This document shows, piece after piece, positions 52,063 to 60,468 of a stretch of 64,000 bases of DNA (position 1 is the stretch's first letter; the number at the start of each line of letters is the position of its first letter). The stretch spans positions 124,001 to 188,000 of the forward strand of contig NZ_QNFY01000005.1 of the NCBI RefSeq assembly GCF_003290185.1, in the 5' to 3' direction. The notes beneath the pieces were generated by a model that made no database searches, was not told the DNA's origin, and saw nothing but the letters and a program-made list of their open reading frames with translations. The stretch is from Chryseobacterium lathyri (GTDB lineage Bacteria; Bacteroidota; Bacteroidia; Flavobacteriales; Weeksellaceae). The position numbers were made by a program, and so were the translations under genes.

Positions 52063-53949
52063 TTACTGATTAACCGGTATCTGCGGCATCCTCTCACAGA
52101 TCATTCCAATCAGGAAAAAGGATTTAAATTTTACTTCCTCCCGTTGAAGCTTATATTCAAGGCTAAGAGGCATCGAGCTGGTAACACTGAAATTCTGATT
52201 CAAAACTGCATAATCATCAATTCTTAGCTCAATGCTGTATTCCCCAAGAGAAATCAGTTGATTGATCATGCCTGCTTCATTGCTTTCGATCTCAAAAATC
52301 CTATTGTTATTAGTGCCTTTAATAGAAATAGCACATTTATAGATAGGTTCATTATTGACCTTATCAGAGATCCGGAACTGTACAAGAGCATCTATAGGTG
52401 GTGGCGGAACAGGGATAGGAATTGGTGTTGGGGCCGGGGTTGGAGTAGGAATAGTCGGGAACTTCGGACCCCATGATCCCCATGGAGTTTTAATTGGGTT
52501 GGTAGGCTGAGGTGTGGGCTGTACCGGGCTGGCTCCGTGCGGAGCCGGGTTGAGAGGGCTTAAATTCTTAATGTTATTCAGGATATTTCCCATATTGGTT
52601 TTTCCTGCAAATGCTGGATTGGCCATCATTTTTATGTTTTCTACCGGTTCCGGATCTAGGGCTGTTCTGGCAGAAAAATTATTAATGACGTTTACTTTTT
52701 GCGCTTCAACAATAGCTGTTTTCTTAGCCAGATAATTAAGCTGATCAGATTTGATGGTTTTCACGTTGGTGATTGCTTTCAGGAACTTCTGGTTATTGGT
52801 TTTATTGATGAAAACCTGCTGTTTCATTACCATAGGCCCGAAATAAACCAGCTGTTCCGCATTGCTTACACTGGTGCTGATAATAGACGGATCAAGGATC
52901 ACTTTCAGGTTTTTAATCAAGATCATGGTTTTTGGAAATGCCGGAAGCTTGAAATCATTGGAAATCGTCTGCCCGTCTGATATTTTTTTAGGCTCCTTCC
53001 ATTCAAAATAATTGGAAAGCATAAAATTTTTATTGAACCAGTTTCTTTTTAAATGCACAAAAGAATAATCCATTTCCACGGCCTGGATCATGCTTTCGTC
53101 ATAATCTATAGATAAAATCTCAGAAGGAATGTTTTCATTGCTGTTTTTTGCCTCGGAGTGAAGTCCTTCAAGTTCGGATTTTTCAATACGCATGCTGTTC
53201 CAGCCCGATTCATTTTCCATAAAATCATACGGGATAAAATTAATGTCGTGAATTGAGGAATTGCTGATCACATCAGTTTTTTCTGCGGCCTCAAAAGTAT
53301 GTTTTGCATTTTGCGCCATAGCAAGATAAAGATCAGCATCAGAAGATCTGTTGATCCTTGCCAGTTCCTTTTCAATATGATCTTTGTTGCCTTTTACTTT
53401 CCATTCAGAAAAAGCCAGTTCTTTCAGGTTGTTTAAGTTGACAAGCCGGTCATTCCAGTTTCTTTTTTCCTCATCAGTTTCCAGCCCGTCAAACAGCAAC
53501 AGATGATCGGTTACTTTATTGACGGCGTCTTCATAAAGTACTCTGTATTTTTTATAAGCTTTAAACTCTTTGGTGTCGCTGTTTTTTGCATCAAAAAGAA
53601 GGGTGCTTTTGTTTTCAAGGACCTTATCGAGATTTTCTTCCAGGTTTTTCAGGTTGTTTTTATCCAGGATGTCCCTGTAAATATCAAACAAAGAATTATT
53701 GGGGTTAAGATCCCAAAAATTGGGTGAGATCGGCACAGAGTTCAGTTCATACGCTACATTTTGTTTTTTAATGATCGAAAGCGCTTTTTTCTGTTCATCA
53801 TTCAGCAGGCTTTGTGGTTTCAGAAGTTCCAGTTCCTCATTGTCATAAATGCGCAGAGAAGGGCAGATCATAGGCAGATCATTTTCCATCGAGCTTTGTG
53901 ACATGTAAATGTTCTTAAGTTTCTGGTAAACAGCTACAAAATATTTCAT
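52063..53949 (-). CDS. Large unrecognised protein with proline-rich linker and C-terminal beta domain
   Basis: The 628-residue protein (start at MKYFVAVYQK; an earlier in-frame start at 54003 lacks support) has no signal peptide. It has a helical N-terminal part and then a domain (about residues 295-380, SFVHLKRNWFNKNFML, YFEW, ISDGQTISN, KTMILIKNLKVIL) that is clearly shared with the next gene. A proline/threonine-rich linker follows (about 465-535). A C-terminal carboxypeptidase-regulatory-like domain completes it (VQFRISDKVNNEPIYKCAISIKG to SLEYKLQ). Function unknown. It lies between a muramidase gene and its paralog. Confidence 0.75.
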   Translation of the reverse strand: MKYFVAVYQKLKNIYMSQSSMENDLPMICPSLRIYDNEELELLKPQSLLNDEQKKALSIIKKQNVAYELNSVPISPNFWDLNPNNSLFDIYRDILDKNNLKNLEENLDKVLENKSTLLFDAKNSDTKEFKAYKKYRVLYEDAVNKVTDHLLLFDGLETDEEKRNWNDRLVNLNNLKELAFSEWKVKGNKDHIEKELARINRSSDADLYLAMAQNAKHTFEAAEKTDVISNSSIHDINFIPYDFMENESGWNSMRIEKSELEGLHSEAKNSNENIPSEILSIDYDESMIQAVEMDYSFVHLKRNWFNKNFMLSNYFEWKEPKKISDGQTISNDFKLPAFPKTMILIKNLKVILDPSIISTSVSNAEQLVYFGPMVMKQQVFINKTNNQKFLKAITNVKTIKSDQLNYLAKKTAIVEAQKVNVINNFSARTALDPEPVENIKMMANPAFAGKTNMGNILNNIKNLSPLNPAPHGASPVQPTPQPTNPIKTPWGSWGPKFPTIPTPTPAPTPIPIPVPPPPIDALVQFRISDKVNNEPIYKCAISIKGTNNNRIFEIESNEAGMINQLISLGEYSIELRIDDYAVLNQNFSVTSSMPLSLEYKLQREEVKFKSFFLIGMICERMPQIPVNQ

Positions 53950-54030
53950 GGTTATCGTTTTTAGTTTAGGTGAATAACCGGCAGAAAAATTTCTGCCGGC
54001 CATTCTATTGAGAAGGATATATTATGGTGT

Positions 54031-54178
54031 AAGATGGGAAGAGGGAAGAAGGGAGGCTGGAAGTTAGTAGGGTACATACATCTTTTAATAATTCTCAAAA
54101 AAATTAATTAAAACTATACTGTGACTGCATCTTGGTACTCAATAACTTCCTTCTTCCGGCTTCAGACTTCCTTTCTGC
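54031..54178. repeat. Polypurine tract and complementary polypyrimidine tract
   Basis: A purine-rich tract of GGAAG-like words (54031-54066) and a roughly complementary pyrimidine tract (54144-54178) bracket about 75 bp of AT-rich DNA. The pair could form a long imperfect hairpin. It fills the gap between the two large unknown genes. Confidence 0.55.
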
Positions 54179-55780
54179 TTATGATTTTCCGTCCGCCCAT
54201 TTTTTGATCTCAGGATTCGGATTTGGAGACTTCGGTACGATGTGGCATTTGTAACCGATAATGTAAATTCCTTTTGAGGTCAGTTTTTTACCATCCCAGT
54301 CATAGCTGGATTTTACATTCTGATTGTCGTAGCTATAGTTTCCGCCAATTACGAAAGGTCCTATTCCTACAGCACCTCCTGCAGATATGGAATTTTTGGC
54401 ATCAGTATAAGCAGAGCTGCTGTCTTTGAAATCCAGGGAAACATCTTTGGCGATAATCAATTCCGTGATGATGGATGGCATTAGCCCTTTTCCATTTCCA
54501 TCGCTGATCATATCCCCATTTAATGTCTGTGGAGACTGCTCGTGAAGTTTCCAGTATTTGGATTCTATGAACTGCTGATTGAACCAGCCTCTTTCTACTT
54601 TTACCTTTCCGATTTTAAAAGAGATATTCATACTGGAATAATCAGAGTTGATCTGCGTTTTTTCATTTTTTCCTCCTCCTTTTGCTCCAATGGAAAATAA
54701 TCCCATGCTGAAACCTCCTGCAGCTCCCCAGTTATGAATCGATTTAGAATAATCGTAATTGCTTTTCCCTTGTGAAATAGAGATTTCAGGCCATCCTTTT
54801 GATTCTCTCAAGGCATTGGCTGCTACCGGAATACATGGAGAGTAATTTGTATAATCTAAAATTCTTGTTCTCTGGCTGTTCCTGAATTCTGCCTGTATTC
54901 TCTTCTTGATCACAAGCATATGCTTTTCCTCAATCTCACTCAGGTAATTTTGAATTCTTTCTACAGCCTCTTTGTAACCTAAAGATTGCCAGGCCTTCAA
55001 GGCGGCATCTTCACGCTTTTTCATGTTTTTTCCGTCAATGGATATTTTGGCCATTGCGTCGGTATCCCCATTGTCAGCAGCAATTCTGATTTCGTTATTG
55101 GCATCCACAATATCATAATATTTTATCTGATACTCTACATATTTTGCATAAGTAGGCGCTACAAATGTATGGATCAGTTCAGGCTTGTTCAGGTCATCTA
55201 TCGGTGCGTTCTTATCAAAATCAGGATTCTTCACCTTTTTTATTTTGAATAATTTGTCTCTCAGAGAACCTAGTTTTTTCTCTACTTTCTGATCAAAATC
55301 TGTGTCCACTACTACAGACCACTGCAAAAGATCCTCATATACTTTGGAAACTCTTTTTTCAGAATCAGTCATAATGGTAATGGCTCTTCCTTTTCCATCT
55401 TCAGTAAGCGGTGGTAAATGAGAAGGTACTGAATCTACCATTGCGGCAAATTGTTCCATCTGCAGATACTTTTTGAATTTGCTGTTAGATAAGGCGGTCT
55501 GGTAAGCTTCCATATCTATTTTTGGATTCCCGTTGGCATCCAGGATAGGTTTTCCTGTTCCGTCCAGCATTGGTTTGGGTGAGGGAGCATCTCCGAAAAG
55601 ACCGTTTAGTGCATAATCAAAAGTATCTTCCGAAAGTGTAATCCCTACCGGATCAAAGGCAATAAAATCATCTGTTCCCAAATGTTCTGGATTTCCTCCG
55701 TTGGTTACTGTGTCGTAGACCTGCTTTAAAAGCATGCTCATTAATGAATTTGTTTTTGCGTCTTGAGTTAAAGTTGGCAT
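54179..55780 (-). CDS. Large unrecognised protein sharing a domain with the previous gene
   Basis: The 533-residue protein has no signal peptide. It starts MPTLTQDAKTNSLMSMLLKQVYDTV, is helical and charged through residue 330, then has a glycine-rich stretch (WGAAGGFSMGLFSIGAKGGG, about 350-370). The shared domain follows (about 383-470: ISFKIGKVKVERGWFNQQF, YWKL, ISDGNGKGL, ITELIIAKDVSLDF). It ends with GGAVGIGPFVIGG and a short tail. It is first of the three-gene run ending in a muramidase. I do not recognise a family and give no function. Confidence 0.75.
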   Translation of the reverse strand: MPTLTQDAKTNSLMSMLLKQVYDTVTNGGNPEHLGTDDFIAFDPVGITLSEDTFDYALNGLFGDAPSPKPMLDGTGKPILDANGNPKIDMEAYQTALSNSKFKKYLQMEQFAAMVDSVPSHLPPLTEDGKGRAITIMTDSEKRVSKVYEDLLQWSVVVDTDFDQKVEKKLGSLRDKLFKIKKVKNPDFDKNAPIDDLNKPELIHTFVAPTYAKYVEYQIKYYDIVDANNEIRIAADNGDTDAMAKISIDGKNMKKREDAALKAWQSLGYKEAVERIQNYLSEIEEKHMLVIKKRIQAEFRNSQRTRILDYTNYSPCIPVAANALRESKGWPEISISQGKSNYDYSKSIHNWGAAGGFSMGLFSIGAKGGGKNEKTQINSDYSSMNISFKIGKVKVERGWFNQQFIESKYWKLHEQSPQTLNGDMISDGNGKGLMPSIITELIIAKDVSLDFKDSSSAYTDAKNSISAGGAVGIGPFVIGGNYSYDNQNVKSSYDWDGKKLTSKGIYIIGYKCHIVPKSPNPNPEIKKWADGKS

Positions 55781-56164
55781 AATTATAAGTTTTTTAAAAA
55801 TTGCTTACTCTTTTTGGTTTTCAGCATCCCCGATTTTCTATGGTACAAATGTATTTCAGTATTGCAATTGATTCATCAGTGTTTTTCCTGTTTTTTAATG
55901 TGGTTTTCACTGTTTTTAATTTTATGATATGTATTTTGTAAATAATGACTGGTTTTTTACGAATAATAAAATGAATTGAGGTTGAATTTTGAGTATTTTT
56001 GATTGATTGGAATGTTAAATTTTGCATATTGTTATAATGTTTTTTAAAATATTGATGTTTTGATAAAAAATTGGCAAATGTTTTGATATCGAAACAATAC
56101 TTATCGATAAGAACACTAAAACTAATAATCACTGATTTTTTAACAGTTTAAATATTTAATAGTG
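55781..56164. other. Very AT-rich intergenic region
   Basis: The 384 bp between the unknown protein and tonB hold no credible gene. A minus-strand ORF at 55821-56132 is low-complexity and AT-driven. A -7-like TACATTTG on the minus strand at 55846-55853 may serve the unknown protein gene. Confidence 0.45.
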
Positions 56165-57004
56165 ATGAAACACCAAAACCAAAACCAGGAATTTCGTTTT
56201 AACGAGGTTCTTTTCGAGCACCGCAACAAAGAATATGGTGCCTATGTATTAAGAAATGAATCAGATAGATTATTAACCAAAGCGCTTTTTGTGGGCGTGA
56301 GTTTATTGGCTGCTATTTCCATAACACCGCTTGTGATTTCGGCATTTAGAAGCGAGCCATCTGTACATGTACCTAAGGATGGACCTCCGGTAGTTATCAA
56401 ATTAAAAAAAGTAGATCCGATAGAGAAACCTCCTGTAGAAATTGTAAAACCGGTTCAGCCTGTTACACCTCCACATACGAAGCAGTTTGATAGTTCTGTT
56501 CCAACACCTATCAAGGATGCAATAGAACCGATTAAACAAACCAAGCCTCAGGATGCAGCTCCGGGTTTAGCAGATGACTTCAAAGGGGATCCGGTAAAAC
56601 CTGACAGATATCTTCCACCGGCTCCGGTGATAGTAAGTGGACCGGTTACTACTGCTCCAACAACACCGACTGTTGATAAAAGTAAAATTGTCAGTGGAGG
56701 AGATTTGGCTGTAGAAGCTGCTTATGAAGGAGGAATTAACTCTTTCAGGAATAAAGTAATGAATAATTTTGACGGTTCGGTTTTTGACGGCGCAGATGGA
56801 GTGATGAAAACCACAATTACTTTCGTAGTTGAAATTGATGGAACAATTTCTGGAATAAAAGCAAATGGAACAAATGCAGAATTTAATAATGAAGCAATCA
56901 GAACCATTAAATATATTAAAGGAAAATGGAAACCGGGCTTAAACAAGCAAGGTGAAGCTGTAAGAAGTTATTTCAAATTTCCAATTACCATGAACTTCGA
57001 ATAA
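56165..57004 (+). CDS. TonB-family energy transducer
   Basis: The 279-residue protein starts MKHQNQ (an upstream GTG at 56162 is less likely). It has the Bacteroidetes TonB opening FNEVLFEHRNKEYGAYVLR, a single inner-membrane helix (residues 42-62, FVGVSLLAAISITPLVISAF) and a proline-rich periplasmic spacer (about 75-165). A C-terminal TonB domain (about 180-279) shows TTITFVVEIDGTISGIK and ends FPITMNFE. It transmits proton-motive force to outer-membrane receptors such as those at the left end. No exbB/exbD genes are adjacent. Confidence 0.92.
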   Translation: MKHQNQNQEFRFNEVLFEHRNKEYGAYVLRNESDRLLTKALFVGVSLLAAISITPLVISAFRSEPSVHVPKDGPPVVIKLKKVDPIEKPPVEIVKPVQPVTPPHTKQFDSSVPTPIKDAIEPIKQTKPQDAAPGLADDFKGDPVKPDRYLPPAPVIVSGPVTTAPTTPTVDKSKIVSGGDLAVEAAYEGGINSFRNKVMNNFDGSVFDGADGVMKTTITFVVEIDGTISGIKANGTNAEFNNEAIRTIKYIKGKWKPGLNKQGEAVRSYFKFPITMNFE

Positions 57005-57031
57005 TTGACATAAAAACAAATCTTAAAATAG

Positions 57032-57068
57032 TTATCCACAAAGAATTTTTTTTGTGGATAATTTTTTT
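57032..57068 (+). terminator. Hairpin of two perfect DnaA boxes, also a good terminator
   Basis: TTATCCACA (57032-57040) and TGTGGATAA (57053-57061) are both perfect DnaA-box sequences in opposite orientation. They form an 11-bp stem (TTATCCACAAA/TTTGTGGATAA) followed by TTTTTTT. The stem would terminate tonB transcription. The match to the E. coli DnaA box may be coincidental or may indicate a replication-linked site before parA. Confidence 0.7.
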
Positions 57069-57171
57069 AATTGTTAAAGCGTTTATTAACAATACTTTAA
57101 CTCAATTTTGAATTTCTCCATTCATACAGAGCAAAGAAAAAAGTGTATTTTTGAATCCTAAAGTTCTAATA

Positions 57172-57945
57172 ATGGCAAAAATCATAGGTATCGCTAATCA
57201 AAAAGGAGGAGTAGGAAAAACTACAACAGCTGTAAATCTGGCGGCAGCATTAGGGGTATTGGAAAAAAGAATATTGATCATTGATGCTGATCCACAGGCT
57301 AATGCAACCTCTGGGCTTGGTGTGGAAGATGTTCAGTACTCTACATATAATCTATTGGAGCACAGTGCAGATACAAGAACCTGTATCAAAAGAACTGCCT
57401 CTCCCAATCTGGATATCATCCCATCACATATTGACCTGGTAGCAGCTGAAATTGAGCTCGTGGATAAAGAAAACCGGGAGTATATGCTTAAAAAAGCATT
57501 GGCAGAAGTGAGAGATGATTATGATTATATCATTATAGACTGTGCACCGAGTTTAGGGCTTATTACAGTTAATGCCCTTACTGCGGCAGATTCTGTAATC
57601 ATTCCGATCCAGTGCGAATATTTTGCATTGGAAGGATTGGGTAAGCTTTTGAATACCATTAAAAATGTACAGAAGATCCACAATAAAGATCTTGGTATTG
57701 AAGGACTTCTTCTCACCATGTACGACAGCAGATTAAGATTATCTAACCAAGTTGTTGAAGAAGTGAATTCACATTTTCCTGACATGGTTTTTGAAACCAT
57801 CATCAGCAGAAACGTAAGATTGAGTGAAGCGCCGAGCTTTGGAGAAAGTATTCTGAATTACGATGCAGAAAGTAAAGGGGCTATACAATACATTCAGCTG
57901 GCAGAAGAAGTTCTGCTGAAGAATGAAAATTTAGTGAAAAATTAA
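57172..57945 (+). CDS. parA: Chromosome-partitioning ATPase ParA/Soj
   Basis: The 257-residue protein has the deviant Walker A KGGVGKTTTAVNLA (residues 11-24), Walker B IIDCAPSLGLIT near residue 122, and IDADPQANAT near residue 40. The ATG at 57172 is preferred because an in-frame TTG at 57151 lies inside a -7 box (TATTTTTG, 57146-57153). ParA drives segregation with ParB, which follows 71 bp downstream. Confidence 0.96.
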   Translation: MAKIIGIANQKGGVGKTTTAVNLAAALGVLEKRILIIDADPQANATSGLGVEDVQYSTYNLLEHSADTRTCIKRTASPNLDIIPSHIDLVAAEIELVDKENREYMLKKALAEVRDDYDYIIIDCAPSLGLITVNALTAADSVIIPIQCEYFALEGLGKLLNTIKNVQKIHNKDLGIEGLLLTMYDSRLRLSNQVVEEVNSHFPDMVFETIISRNVRLSEAPSFGESILNYDAESKGAIQYIQLAEEVLLKNENLVKN

Positions 57946-57965
57946 TTTAATAATAAATGGACCCT

Positions 57966-58006
57966 ATAAGTGAATGAGGACCATCACTTATCAATCATCA
58001 TTTATA
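57966..58006. repeat. Palindromic intergenic element R2
   Basis: Inverted repeat ATAAGTGA (57966-57973) with TCACTTAT (57984-57991), then ATCATTTATA (57997-58006) before parB. The decamer and layout match R1 and R3. Confidence 0.6.
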
Positions 58007-58016
58007 GATTATATAT

Positions 58017-58907
58017 ATGAAGGACAAAAAAAGAGCTATGGGACGTGGTTTGGGCGCCATTTTGAGCGCTGAATCCAAAGCAAGTATCAACTCCGCGACC
58101 GATGAAGGAGCAGATAAGTTTGTAGGGAATATCGTAGAGGTCGCCCTTGAGGATATTTATCCGAATCCGACCCAACCGAGAACTTATTTTGACGAAAAAG
58201 CATTAAACGAACTTGCCCTGTCGATTAAAAACTTAGGGGTAATCCAGCCGGTTACCTTAAGAAAAGACGGTGAAAAATTCGAAATCATATCAGGGGAAAG
58301 ACGTTACCGCGCCAGTAAAATTGCCGGGCTTCCGACAATTCCTGCTTATATCCGTTTGGTAAACGATCAGGAGCTTTTGGAAATGGCTCTTGTTGAAAAT
58401 ATCCAGAGAGAAGATCTTGATGCCATTGAGATTGCTTTAACCTATCAGAGACTTTTGGATGAGATTGGCCTTACCCAGGAAAATCTTAGCCAGAGAGTAG
58501 GGAAGGACAGAAGTACCATTACCAATTCCATCAGACTTCTAAGATTGAATCCTGATATTCAGAATGCAATCAGAAGTGGAGAAATCTCTGCAGGGCACGG
58601 AAGAGCCATCATCAGTCTTGAAAGTGAAGAACATCAGCAAATTTTATTTGATCTGATCATTAAAGAAAAACTCAATGTACGTCAGGCTGAGCAGGCTGCT
58701 ACCGCATTGAAGAACCCTAAATCACCGGCAGCAAAAAAAGTCAATACTGAACTCTCCAACAATTATAAAAGAGCACAGAAGACCATCGCCGATATTTTAG
58801 ACGTAAAAGTAGAAATCAAAACCTCCGGCAACGGAAAAAAAGGTAAAATTCTTCTGGACTTCAAAAATGAAGAAGAACTGGAATATATTTTATCCCATAT
58901 TAAATAA
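58017..58907 (+). CDS. parB: Chromosome-partitioning protein ParB
   Basis: The 296-residue protein starts MKDKKRAMGRGLGAIL. The nuclease-like N-domain contains NPTQPRTYFD and the CTP-binding GERRYRASKIAG near residue 92. The box ALVENIQREDLDAIEIA follows. The central HTH (about 160-190) is LSQRVGKDRSTITNSIRLL. It binds parS sites; none was found in the window. The stop is directly followed by the next gene's ATG. Confidence 0.96.
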   Translation: MKDKKRAMGRGLGAILSAESKASINSATDEGADKFVGNIVEVALEDIYPNPTQPRTYFDEKALNELALSIKNLGVIQPVTLRKDGEKFEIISGERRYRASKIAGLPTIPAYIRLVNDQELLEMALVENIQREDLDAIEIALTYQRLLDEIGLTQENLSQRVGKDRSTITNSIRLLRLNPDIQNAIRSGEISAGHGRAIISLESEEHQQILFDLIIKEKLNVRQAEQAATALKNPKSPAAKKVNTELSNNYKRAQKTIADILDVKVEIKTSGNGKKGKILLDFKNEEELEYILSHIK

Positions 58908-59564
58908 ATGAAGAAATTATTTTTCACATTCTTTTTGGGCATTTTTGCTTTCGCTTATTCGCAGGTAGCTCCCAGCGACACAGTCCGTGTAGGGCCTCTT
59001 CCGAAAGACAGTGTAGTTGTTACTAAAACTGTGAAACCCGCAAAAACAGTAAAATCAGAAGCTAAGATCATTGAAGATCTTGAAAATGCAAATGGGCCTA
59101 CAAAGAAAACCATTAAGCTGAATCCTACAAGAGCCGGGCTGTATTCTGCCGTTCTTCCGGGATTAGGACAGTATTATAATAAAAAATACATCAAAATCCC
59201 TATTGTCTGGGGAGCCGTAGGAGCCGGAATCGGATATACAATCTGGAGTAATAACCAGTACAAAAAGTACAGAGAATATTATGTGGCAAAACTTAACGGA
59301 ACACCTAATGAATTTGTAGACAGTCATCCTTGGCTGGATAAAAAAGCTTTCGGAAACGCTCAGGACAGATACAAAAGACAAAGAGATTACGCTATAGCCA
59401 TTACAGGTCTTATCTACATCCTGAACATTGTAGATGCCGTGGTGGATGCGCATCTTTACGAGAGCCGCCATGATCCGGATCTGAGCTTCAATCCTACGGT
59501 AATTCAGGATCAGTACGGATTTTCAAACCCAAAAACAGGCTTAAGTTTAAGCTATAGATTTTAA
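58908..59564 (+). CDS. DUF5683-type membrane protein
   Basis: The 218-residue protein has a signal peptide (ending AYSQ) and a lysine-rich stretch. The DUF5683 core (about 65-218) contains PTRAGLYSAVLPGLGQYYNKKYIKIPIVWGA and YAIAITGLIYILNIVDAVVDAHLY, which give three hydrophobic segments. It has no known function, but it stands between parB and dapB here and is translated with no gap from parB. Confidence 0.85.
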   Translation: MKKLFFTFFLGIFAFAYSQVAPSDTVRVGPLPKDSVVVTKTVKPAKTVKSEAKIIEDLENANGPTKKTIKLNPTRAGLYSAVLPGLGQYYNKKYIKIPIVWGAVGAGIGYTIWSNNQYKKYREYYVAKLNGTPNEFVDSHPWLDKKAFGNAQDRYKRQRDYAIAITGLIYILNIVDAVVDAHLYESRHDPDLSFNPTVIQDQYGFSNPKTGLSLSYRF

Positions 59565-59635
59565 ATTTAAATTTTAAATAAAGCTCATCAGGACTGTATA
59601 AAGTTCCTTGAGACCATAATAAAATAAGATATCAC

Positions 59636-60337
59636 ATGAGAATAGCATTAGTTGGATACGGTAAAATGGGGAAGATCATTGATGAGATTGCACAGAAGAG
59701 AGGTCATGAAATAGTGGCCCGCCTTAAAGAAACTCCAACAGCTGAAATTCTTAATAATCCTGACGTTGCCATCGAATTTTCATTGCCGGAAGCAGCTTAT
59801 GAGAACATCAAAGCCTGTCTTGAAAATAAAGTACCCGTGATCTGCGGTACTACAGGCTGGCTGGAGAAAAAAGAAGAAATTGAAAAAATTGCTGTAGACA
59901 ACGATAGTGCATTCTTATACGGTTCTAATTTTAGCTTGGGTGTGAATTTATTTTTTGCCCTCAACGAAAAAGTAGCCGATATCATGAAAAATGTGGATGA
60001 ATACTCCTGCCAGCTGGAAGAAATTCACCATGTCCACAAAAAAGATGCTCCCAGCGGAACCGCAATTTCCATTGCTGAAGGAATTATCAAAAATAATCCT
60101 AAATTTAATGCCTGGAAATTGGAAGAAACCCAAGGACAAGAACTGGGAATCTTTGCCATCCGTGAAGATGAGGTTCCCGGTACCCACAGCGTTTATTATA
60201 AAAGTGAAGTTGATGAAATTGAAATAAAACATACAGCCTTCAACAGAAACGGGTTCGCACTCGGAGCTGTAGTCGCTGCAGAATGGATTAAAGACAAAAA
60301 AGGAAACTTCACCATGAAAGACGTTTTAGGACTTTAA
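59636..60337 (+). CDS. dapB: 4-hydroxy-tetrahydrodipicolinate reductase
   Basis: The 233-residue enzyme has the NAD(P) loop VGYGKMGK (residues 5-12), the CGTTGW loop near residue 78, and the active-site motif EEIHHVHKKDAPSGTA near residue 127. It reduces a tetrahydrodipicolinate precursor in lysine and diaminopimelate synthesis. Length is typical for the family's short bacterial form. Confidence 0.96.
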   Translation: MRIALVGYGKMGKIIDEIAQKRGHEIVARLKETPTAEILNNPDVAIEFSLPEAAYENIKACLENKVPVICGTTGWLEKKEEIEKIAVDNDSAFLYGSNFSLGVNLFFALNEKVADIMKNVDEYSCQLEEIHHVHKKDAPSGTAISIAEGIIKNNPKFNAWKLEETQGQELGIFAIREDEVPGTHSVYYKSEVDEIEIKHTAFNRNGFALGAVVAAEWIKDKKGNFTMKDVLGL

Positions 60338-60375
60338 TTTGTAACAAATTCTTTAAATTGCATACCAATAAAAAA

Positions 60376-60443
60376 ATGATGAATAGTAAATTAAAAATAG
60401 CAGAACGCTGTAATCATTTATTACTCATCATTTATCATTTATA
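60376..60443. repeat. Palindromic intergenic element R3
   Basis: Imperfect inverted repeat (14 of 16 bases) ATGATGAATAGTAAAT (60376-60391) with ATTTATTACTCATCAT (60416-60431), then ATCATTTATA (60434-60443) before lepB. Confidence 0.6.
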
Positions 60444-60468
60444 TACTTAGAATAGGCACAAAAAAACT

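Noticed and set aside
55821..56132. 103-residue minus-strand ORF in the AT-rich gap before tonB
   Set aside because: The product is dominated by I, K, N and F, with no domain or export signal, and the frame follows the base composition.
57151..57171. TTG start seven codons upstream of the parA ATG
   Set aside because: It lies within a TAnnTTTG promoter box and the ATG gives the normal ParA N-terminus.
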